From: a virus | Direction: 5' to 3' (one strand) | IMG/VR virus record: IMGVR_UViG_3300033064_000451 | Span: 1-24,969 of that record | Length of the DNA: 24,969 nucleotides | Shown: positions 6,919-11,385 of the stretch, piece by piece | How positions within the stretch are numbered: position 1 is the first letter of the stretch | Layout of the letters: each line of letters opens with the position of its first letter | The notes under the pieces: model-generated | What the model saw: only the letters and a program-made list of their open reading frames with translations | Database searches by the model: none | What the model was told of the DNA's origin: nothing | Position numbers and translations under genes: made by a program

Positions 6919-7115
6919 GCAAACAAAAGGCCATGTTGGACATTTGTTGGACATGTCCAACATGCCTCTCAAGCCGACCTGGCCTTTTAATAAAAAAAAG
7001 AATAAACACCAATCGTATAAACCCTGCTCAAAGCATTGAGAGAGAAAGACCCATGTTGGACATGTCCAACAAATGTCCAACATCGGCCAGCAAACACCGA
7101 AGGGCAACGATATGA
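6915..7115 (+). CDS. Small ORF spanning the candidate origin
   Basis: A 66-codon ORF with 4-base ATGA overlaps on both sides: its ATG overlaps the primase stop, and its TGA (7113-7115) overlaps the resolvase-like ATG. The peptide starts MSKQKAMLDICWTCPTC and, because of the inverted repeats, has a second related motif MLDMSNKCPT near residue 47. The middle (LLIKKRINTNR) comes from AT-rich DNA. The peptide sequence looks dictated by the DNA repeats and not by protein function. It may be translated mainly to keep ribosomes coupled, or not at all, since the next gene has its own Shine-Dalgarno. No function proposed. Confidence 0.35.
   Translation: MSKQKAMLDICWTCPTCLSSRPGLLIKKRINTNRINPAQSIERERPMLDMSNKCPTSASKHRRATI
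6933..6964 (+). repeat. Left arm of 32-bp inverted repeat
   Basis: It contains TGTTGGACA at 6935-6943, a two-base gap, then the palindrome TGTTGGACATGTCCAACA at 6946-6963 (flanks AT...G). It is the exact reverse complement of 7052-7083. The arm can fold on itself as well as pair with its partner. Confidence 0.9.
7052..7083 (-). repeat. Right arm of 32-bp inverted repeat
   Basis: It contains the palindrome TGTTGGACATGTCCAACA at 7053-7070 or shifted by one, then AA, then TGTCCAACA. It is the exact reverse complement of 6933-6964. Just outside both arms lies GGCC (6929-6932 and 7085-7088), offset by one base. Confidence 0.9.
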
Positions 7116-7471
7116 CCCGCTCGCGAGCATCCGCCAAGGCCGCCGGTTCAACCTTCGAGCGCATCATCGCCGACTGGCTCGCCGAGCACCTGGACGACCG
7201 GATCGACCGCAGGGTCAAGACCGGCGCGAAGGACAAGGGCGACATCGGCGGCATTCGGCTCAAGGGCCACCGGGTCGTCGTCGAGTGCAAGAACCACGCC
7301 CGTACCGATCTGGCCGGCTGGATCGCCGAGGCTCAGATCCAGGCCGACAACGATGGCGCACCGATCGGCGTGGTCGTCCACAAGCGGCACAACGTCGCCA
7401 AGCCCGAACGGCAATGGGTCACCATGACGCTCGCCGACTTCGCCTGGCTGATCCGCGAGGCCAACGCATGA
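7112..7471 (+). CDS. PD-(D/E)XK nuclease, Holliday junction resolvase-like
   Basis: A 119-residue protein from ATG 7112, with AGGG at 7101-7104 as its own ribosome site as well as an ATGA overlap. The core is that of small archaeal-type resolvases and related nucleases: a basic N-terminus, GSTFERIIADWL (E16), GAKDKGDIGGI (D44), VVVECKN (E58, K60), then a helix with Q75 (AGWIAEAQIQAD). The length is typical for such stand-alone enzymes. It would resolve branched DNA made during replication or recombination, before packaging. Its place beside the primase-helicase and candidate origin fits. Exact substrate specificity is inferred. Confidence 0.8.
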   Translation: MTRSRASAKAAGSTFERIIADWLAEHLDDRIDRRVKTGAKDKGDIGGIRLKGHRVVVECKNHARTDLAGWIAEAQIQADNDGAPIGVVVHKRHNVAKPERQWVTMTLADFAWLIREANA

Positions 7472-7662
7472 GCGACGACCTCCGCACCCGCATCGCCAAG
7501 GTGTTGTACGGGCAGATTCTGCACCCGGTTCCGCTGTTCGATTCCCAGCCCGACGAGGTGAAGGGTGTATGGCTCGCGGATGCAGACGCGGTGACCGACC
7601 TGCTGATCGACATGGCTGGTAAAGGCGAACTACTCAAGGCGATCGACAGGATGCACCGATGA
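7468..7662 (+). CDS. Hypothetical protein, 64 aa
   Basis: Starts at ATG 7468 (ATGA overlap with the resolvase-like gene) and ends at TGA 7660-7662, overlapping the next ATG. It begins MSDDLRTRIAKVLYGQIL and carries VWLADADAVTDLLIDMAG. This pattern (a helix, a short insert, then ADAVTDLL) is familiar from many actinophage small proteins of unknown function. It is soluble, with no metal-binding cysteines. Confidence 0.65.
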   Translation: MSDDLRTRIAKVLYGQILHPVPLFDSQPDEVKGVWLADADAVTDLLIDMAGKGELLKAIDRMHR

Positions 7663-7868
7663 CCGAGGGCGAATGGGTGACTACTAACGACATTGCGATC
7701 GTCCAGCGGGCGATCCACGAGGGAATCATTGACGCGTGGCGTTATGGCATCGGGGCGGCAATCCGAACGATCCAGCAGTACCGGGGGCAGAGCGTCGACG
7801 TCGAAACCTTCGACAAAGTCATCGACGATTTACGCCGGCAGTCGGCAGATGCGGAGAACGAACGGTGA
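7659..7868 (+). CDS. Hypothetical protein, 69 aa
   Basis: ATG 7659 overlaps the previous stop by four bases, and the TGA (7866-7868) overlaps the GTG of the WhiB gene. The protein is mostly helical (IVQRAIHEGIIDAWRYGIG, then DKVIDDLRRQSADAEN). No family is recognised. Placement directly before whiB with coupling suggests co-expression. Confidence 0.6.
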   Translation: MTEGEWVTTNDIAIVQRAIHEGIIDAWRYGIGAAIRTIQQYRGQSVDVETFDKVIDDLRRQSADAENER

Positions 7869-8167
7869 GCGGTAAAGCTGGGCGTCGGCTCAGAATCGAG
7901 ATAGCGCCAACCGGATGGCAGGACCGGGCCGCGTGCACCGAACGCACCGACCTCACTTGGTTCCCCGACACTCAGGGGACTAGCAGGTCGCAGATGGCCG
8001 CGATCGAGGTATGCCGCGCTTGTCCGGTCGAGCTGGACTGCCTGCGTTACGCCGTGGCCAATGGTGAGAACTACGGCATCTGGGGCGGCATGACCTCGGA
8101 TCAGCGCACAAATCTGCGCCGAGACCGCCGCCGGTACGCCGCGCTGAACCTCGAGGAGCCCGCATGA
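7865..8167 (+). CDS. whiB: WhiB-family iron-sulfur transcriptional regulator
   Basis: A 100-residue protein from GTG 7865 (GTGA overlap). It has the four invariant cysteines of WhiB-like proteins: C24 (RAACTERTD), C50 and C53 in VCRACPV, and C59 in LDCLRYA, which hold a [4Fe-4S] cluster. It also has the glycine-rich turn YGIWGGMT (70-77) and a basic C-terminal tail (NLRRDRRRYAAL) for DNA contact. WhiB proteins act with the primary sigma factor of actinobacteria, and phage copies (for example TM4 WhiB) can affect host division and superinfection exclusion. This family restricts the host to Actinobacteria. Likely role: redirecting host or phage transcription. Confidence 0.93.
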   Translation: MSGKAGRRLRIEIAPTGWQDRAACTERTDLTWFPDTQGTSRSQMAAIEVCRACPVELDCLRYAVANGENYGIWGGMTSDQRTNLRRDRRRYAALNLEEPA

Positions 8168-8988
8168 CGGATTGCCGCAACTGCCGGCGCGACACCGATC
8201 TGTTCCTCTGCCAGGTCTGCACCAAAGAGCTCGGCGCGCTCCTGGCCGACCTGCCCTGGCTGCTCGATCAGCTCGAGATCACCGTGATCCGCCAAGACAA
8301 GCTTTCGACCGGTGTGATCGGCCGATCCTCCGATAACCCAAGCCCGATCAACGTCGGCGCGATGGAACTGTCGCGCAATCTGCGCGGCCAGCTCGGCACC
8401 ATCATCCGCGGCCTGACTGAGTACCGCGGCGCCAAGATCCCGCACAAGGTCTGGACAAACTCAGTGATGGCCGAATGGCTCTCGCACAACGTCTCGTCGA
8501 TCCAGTGCAGTGAGGACGCCGGCCAGATTTACCGCGAGATCCGCGGCGGCACCGAGAACATCCTCGCCGCGATTAACCCATTCTCAAGGATGTACTGCGG
8601 CCCGTGCACCTCAGTCACGGGCCGCAGCCCTAGTGGTGATGATATCAAGTGTGGCAAGGATTTATACGCCGATCGGCATAACCCAGAAGATATCCAATGC
8701 CCTCAGTGCAACACTTGGATCAATCCACGCGAGCAGTTGATGATTACCTTCAAGAGCCGCGACCTGATGAGCGAAAAGGAATTGATCGAGGCTATGCGAA
8801 TCGTGGGTGAACCTGTTACTGAAGCCGTTCTAGACCGTTGGTTGCGCACCAACAAGCTGACTGTGCGCGGATACATGCACCGAGGGCAGATCATTCCCGA
8901 GCCATTCAACAAGCGAGACTTCAGGATCTTCTCGCTCAGCCAAGCGCGGGAACTACGGGCACGCGACAATGCCAATGCGGGCAAGTGA
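8164..8988 (+). CDS. Zinc-finger/HTH DNA-binding protein
   Basis: A 274-residue protein from ATG 8164 (ATGA overlap). The N-terminus has a Cys4 cluster (C4, C7, C16, C19). A second cluster lies in the middle (C145, C148, C163, C179, C182). After it comes a probable winged HTH (about 203-258; LMSEKELIEAMRIVGEPVTE, then VLDRWLRTNKL, then FSLSQARELRA), similar to MerR/terminase-like heads. Comparable zinc/HTH proteins are common in mycobacteriophage early regions. Composition changes inside the gene: samples at 8281-8340 and 8401-8460 are about 58-62% GC, while 8641-8700 and 8761-8820 are about 45-48%. This suggests the C-terminal half was acquired separately. Confidence 0.75.
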   Translation: MTDCRNCRRDTDLFLCQVCTKELGALLADLPWLLDQLEITVIRQDKLSTGVIGRSSDNPSPINVGAMELSRNLRGQLGTIIRGLTEYRGAKIPHKVWTNSVMAEWLSHNVSSIQCSEDAGQIYREIRGGTENILAAINPFSRMYCGPCTSVTGRSPSGDDIKCGKDLYADRHNPEDIQCPQCNTWINPREQLMITFKSRDLMSEKELIEAMRIVGEPVTEAVLDRWLRTNKLTVRGYMHRGQIIPEPFNKRDFRIFSLSQARELRARDNANAGK

Positions 8989-9197
8989 GCAAGTACAGCG
9001 TGGGTCAAGACGTCCAGGTCAACTTTGACGACCTCAAGCATCAAGGCCATATCGAGAAGATCGAAAACGGTTGGATCTACTGCCGCATCGCGATCAAGTG
9101 GGCCGAGGACTACGGTTCGATCACTCCACGATTGGCCCCGTACTCGACGGTATGCGTGAGGGAAAGCGACGTCGAACCCATCAACGCCTTGCCATAG
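8985..9197 (+). CDS. Hypothetical protein, 70 aa, beta-rich
   Basis: Starts at GTG 8985 in a GTGA overlap and ends at TAG 9195-9197, the last gene before the terminator. It reads MSKYSVGQDVQVNFDD, then HQGHIEKIENGWIYCRI. An alternating hydrophobic pattern with VGQDV and HIEKIENGW suggests a small SH3-like barrel, but I do not recognise the family. Codons remain slightly AT-richer, like the end of the gene before it. Confidence 0.6.
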   Translation: MSKYSVGQDVQVNFDDLKHQGHIEKIENGWIYCRIAIKWAEDYGSITPRLAPYSTVCVRESDVEPINALP

Positions 9198-9217
9198 TCG
9201 CGTGAGTAGGGCATACT
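9189..9217 (+). promoter_or_regulatory. Possible sigma70-type promoter
   Basis: TTGCCA (9189-9194) and CATACT (9212-9217) are spaced by exactly 17 bases. They match TTGACA at five of six positions and TATAAT at four of six. It lies at the end of the left operon and would start transcription just before the terminator hairpin at 9245, making a short leader. It is a pattern match only. Confidence 0.35.
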
Positions 9218-9244
9218 AATACTGCTGGCAGATCTATGTCACCG

Positions 9245-9273
9245 AACCCGCAGGTTTACCTGCGGGTTTCTTT
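9245..9273 (+). terminator. Intrinsic (rho-independent) terminator
   Basis: The arms AACCCGCAGG and CCTGCGGGTT (9245-9254, 9259-9268) form a perfect 10-bp stem with a TTTA loop, directly followed by TCTTT. It ends the left operon and insulates it from the lysis/virion genes. It is the clearest terminator in the window. Confidence 0.88.
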
Positions 9274-9288
9274 ATGTCCGGAGACTCC

Positions 9289-9456
9289 ATGACCGACTGC
9301 GACCATGAATACCAATTCGAGTCCATCGAGAATCCCGCAGATCCGCAGGGCAAGAACCCGACCCGCACGATGTGGCTCTTGTGCACGCTGTGCGCGCACC
9401 GTCAGGCGCGTTTGACGCAGCGCACCGACGACGAGATCAACGCAGCGATGACGTGA
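9289..9456 (+). CDS. Small zinc-ribbon-like protein, 55 aa
   Basis: ATG 9289 is preferred over ATG 9274 because GGAG (9280-9283) sits five bases upstream and because 9274 overlaps the terminator tail. It starts MTDCDHEYQFESIENP and carries WLLCTLCAHRQ. C4/H6 and the later CTLC/H pair resemble a small Cys/His zinc site. It is the first gene after the terminator, and its stop overlaps the GTG of the next gene. Function unknown. Confidence 0.6.
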   Translation: MTDCDHEYQFESIENPADPQGKNPTRTMWLLCTLCAHRQARLTQRTDDEINAAMT

Positions 9457-9773
9457 TCCTGCAAGCTCTCACCCTTGGCGCGATCGGCGTCACGCTCTGG
9501 TCAATCGCGTATCTCATCAACATCTTCGGAAGGTTCGCAATGTCCACACAGGAAGCTGTCGACAAGATTACCGCTCAGATCGGCAAGGCTCAGGTCGAGC
9601 TGGTCAACCGCATCGCTGACGTCCAGGCGCAGCTCGATGCCGCAGGCGTCGCCGAGCAGATCGACCTCAGCTCGCTCACCGCCGCCGCCCAGGCCCTCGA
9701 CGACGTCGTACCTGACGCACCGGTCAACACACCGGTCGACGACGTCGTAGCCGACGCACCGGACGCCGCATGA
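9453..9773 (+). CDS. Membrane-anchored coiled-coil protein with two possible starts
   Basis: From GTG 9453 (GTGA overlap with the previous stop) the protein has 106 residues and begins with a hydrophobic segment, LTLGAIGVTLWSIAYLINIFG, which looks like a membrane span. An in-frame ATG at 9540 with a strong GGAAGG (9528-9533) at a 6-nt spacing would give a soluble 77-residue form starting MSTQEAVDKITAQIGKAQ. The rest is a coiled coil, then a linker with a repeated DDVV(P/A)DAP. The next gene is a holin. I infer a lysis-associated role, with long and short forms possibly acting differently. The shorter form resembles small actinophage proteins usually found near holins. Confidence 0.6.
   Translation: MILQALTLGAIGVTLWSIAYLINIFGRFAMSTQEAVDKITAQIGKAQVELVNRIADVQAQLDAAGVAEQIDLSSLTAAAQALDDVVPDAPVNTPVDDVVADAPDAA
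9528..9542 (+). promoter_or_regulatory. Internal ribosome binding site and ATG
   Basis: GGAAGG (9528-9533), six bases before ATG 9540, in frame within the longer ORF. It is stronger than anything before GTG 9453, so the short product may be the main one. Confidence 0.55.
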
Positions 9774-9997
9774 ACTACCTCAGCTCGACCTTCTGGAAGG
9801 GCGCAGTAGAGCGCGCGGTCAAGACGTTCGCCGAGGCCGCACTCGCGACCTTGGGCGCAGGCGCACTCAACGTGCTCACTGTCGATTGGGTCGGTGTCGT
9901 GTCTGTAAGCGCCGGCGCAACAGTGCTGTCCCTGCTCGCCTCAGTCGCCTCGGCTGGGTTGGGTAGCAAGGGCACTGCGTCGGCCGTCGAGCTCTGA
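9770..9997 (+). CDS. Holin, r1t-like type
   Basis: A 75-residue protein from ATG 9770 (ATGA overlap). It starts MNYLSSTFWKGAVERAVKTF, typical of r1t-type holins of actinophages, followed by two hydrophobic segments (about 19-36 and 39-64) with a short connecting region near DWVGV. Holins form membrane holes that release the endolysin at the end of infection. I see no endolysin in this window, so it must lie elsewhere or be replaced by something else. The lysis position before the terminase genes fits a late cassette. Confidence 0.75.
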   Translation: MNYLSSTFWKGAVERAVKTFAEAALATLGAGALNVLTVDWVGVVSVSAGATVLSLLASVASAGLGSKGTASAVEL

Positions 9998-10004
9998 CAG
10001 GCGC

Positions 10005-10697
10005 GTGCTGTACGTCGTCATCGGGCCTCCCGCTGGCGGCAAGTCCACCTGGGTGCGCGAGCACGCCAAGGCTGGCGACATCACCATCGACTACGACTCG
10101 CTGGCCAACACGCTCACGCCGGCATCAGTGGGATCACATGAGCACACCAGTGACGTGAAGAAGGTCACCAAGGCTGCGCGCCAGGCGGCCATCGACGCGG
10201 CACTGAGCCTGACGGGCGAGGCGGATGTGTACATCATCCACTCGACCCCGAGTGCACAGCTGCTCGCCAAGTACCGCGGCCGTGGCGCTGAGATCATCAC
10301 CATCGACCCGGGCCGCGACATAGTCATGGCTCGAGCTAAGGCCGAGCGTCCCTGGTTTATGCAGGGTGCAGTCAAGCGCTGGTATGAGGAGAACGTCGAC
10401 ATGGCCGCCAAGAGTGAGCGAGGCGGACACCGTTGGCGCCAGCTCGCAGCCAAGTTCAAGGCTCAATGCGCCAAGCGCAACGATCCTTGCATCCACTGCG
10501 GCCAGCTCATCGACTACGCAGCGACACCGCAGACAGCGTCAGCGTTCGAGGCCGATCACTTCCGACCGGTCTCGACTCATCCGCAGCTTGCTTTGATGAT
10601 CGGCAACCTGCGGCCGTCCCATTCGAGCTGCAACCGCTCGCGCGGCGCGAAACCCATGGCAGAAGCCTCAAGCGCCTGGGTGGCCGCCGACTGGTGA
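10005..10697 (+). CDS. P-loop ATPase/kinase-like protein fused to an HNH endonuclease
   Basis: A 230-residue protein from GTG 10005, seven bases after the holin stop. The N-terminus is a P-loop domain beginning MLYVVIGPPAGGKSTW, with Walker A GPPAGGKST (7-15), an ITIDYDS segment (26-32) and a mid-domain strand DVYIIHST (74-81). It resembles polynucleotide kinase-like AAA phage proteins. The C-terminus is a zinc-stabilised HNH nuclease: CIHC (162-165), FEADHFRPVS (H185 as first His), NLRPSHSSCN (N201, H206, C209). HNH proteins next to terminases take part in packaging cleavage in HK97-type phages. Here the gene is close to the candidate packaging region and the terminase genes. The role of the fused ATPase is unknown. 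Confidence 0.8.
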   Translation: MLYVVIGPPAGGKSTWVREHAKAGDITIDYDSLANTLTPASVGSHEHTSDVKKVTKAARQAAIDAALSLTGEADVYIIHSTPSAQLLAKYRGRGAEIITIDPGRDIVMARAKAERPWFMQGAVKRWYEENVDMAAKSERGGHRWRQLAAKFKAQCAKRNDPCIHCGQLIDYAATPQTASAFEADHFRPVSTHPQLALMIGNLRPSHSSCNRSRGAKPMAEASSAWVAADW

Positions 10698-10938
10698 CGT
10701 TTGCTGGCGGCACCTGGGGTTTGCTGGTCCTGCCGAGCCGATCTACATCTAGTGGTCGGCTTTAGGCCTCTGACCTGCGGAAACAGGGGTATGGGGGTCG
10801 AAATCGCTGTGACCTGCGGCGATCCGCACCTTTGCCGCGGTAGAGAGATCTCGCAAAAGTCACTCGACCACAACATGTAGACCCCAAGATGGGGCAAGAT
10901 GTTTGCTGGCATGTTTGCTACACCGGAAAGGTGAAGGG
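10698..10938 (+). other. Non-coding region with repeats, candidate packaging (cos/pac) site
   Basis: This is the longest gene-free stretch (241 bp) and lies between the HNH gene and the small terminase. Repeats seen: TTTGCTGG at 10700-10707, 10720-10727 and 10902-10909, with a fourth TTTGCT at 10914-10919 inside the direct pair ATGTTTGCT...ATGTTTGCT (10899-10919). TGACCTGCGG occurs at 10771-10780 and 10810-10819. A CCCC-AAGAT-GGGG hairpin lies at 10882-10894. Phage packaging sites often lie next to the small terminase gene and hold repeats for it to bind. A late promoter may also be here, but I see no convincing -35/-10 pair. Confidence 0.5.
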
Positions 10939-11385
10939 ATGGCCCTACGCCATGGCACTCGCACCAAGTACAACGCAGGTTGCCGGTGCCTCGAGTGTAA
11001 GCAAGCGGCCAGCGATTACGAGAAGGCGCGCCGCCAGGCGATCAACGCCAACAGGCACGCGCCGGCCAAGCTGACCGCACTTCCGACGCCACGATCGAGC
11101 GAGCCCGCAGGGGATTCACCCGCGGTCGAGCTGGGCCGCGTCGAATCCGGTGTCATGGCGGAAGTTGGCGAGTTATCGACGGCCGCTAATCGGCCGGGTC
11201 TTGTCCAGATTGCCATCGCCCTGGCGCGCGTCCTCGACTCACCGCTGGCCATTGCGCAGCACCCGAGTGCTGCGCACCGACTCAGCGAGACGCTCGACAA
11301 GATCCGCAAGGGATCCGACGCTCGCAAGAGCAAGCTGGCCTCGGTCAGGCAGATGACGACCAGACCCGCCGAGGCTGCCGGTTGA
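10939..11385 (+). CDS. terS: Terminase small subunit
   Basis: A 148-residue protein. ATG 10939 is chosen over the upstream in-frame ATG at 10903 because AAAGG lies about seven bases before it and the protein then opens with the expected MALRHGTRTKYNAGCRC. This N-terminal GTRTKYNAGCRCLECKQA block is typical of actinophage small terminases. The C-terminal half is helical (VQIAIALARVLDS, then SETLDKIRKGSDARKSKLA). The small subunit recognises phage DNA and directs the large subunit. The stop overlaps the TTG start of the large subunit (TTGA). Assignment rests mainly on position and the N-terminal block. Confidence 0.72.
   Translation: MALRHGTRTKYNAGCRCLECKQAASDYEKARRQAINANRHAPAKLTALPTPRSSEPAGDSPAVELGRVESGVMAEVGELSTAANRPGLVQIAIALARVLDSPLAIAQHPSAAHRLSETLDKIRKGSDARKSKLASVRQMTTRPAEAAG

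Larger units (their letters stand above)
6933..7083. other. Candidate replication origin: inverted repeats around an AT-rich core
   Basis: Two exact 32-bp inverted copies (6933-6964 and 7052-7083) flank an 87-bp spacer. Each holds the perfect palindrome TGTTGGACATGTCCAACA plus a third 9-mer spaced by two bases, giving six 9-mer sites in all. The spacer has an A8 run at 6992-6999 and the TTTTAA and TATAAA stretches. The 60 bases 6961-7020 are about 37% GC (counted) in a GC-rich genome. A smaller inverted pair CTCTCAA/TTGAGAG (6966-6972, 7036-7042) nests inside. Iterons plus an unwinding-prone core directly after a primase-helicase gene fit an origin. Alternatives are a large operator, a partition-type site or a MITE-like element. 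Confidence 0.5.

Noticed and set aside
6985-6999. A8 run as a minus-strand terminator U-tract
   Set aside because: No GC-rich hairpin precedes it on the minus strand, and no minus-strand genes are present.
7009-7022. TATAAA in the origin spacer as a promoter -10 box
   Set aside because: No acceptable -35 hexamer at 16-18 bases upstream. The AT-rich context makes chance matches likely.
10730-10765. Hairpin AGCCGA...TCGGCT as terminator after the HNH gene
   Set aside because: Only six paired bases with a long loop and a weak TTTA tail; not convincing.
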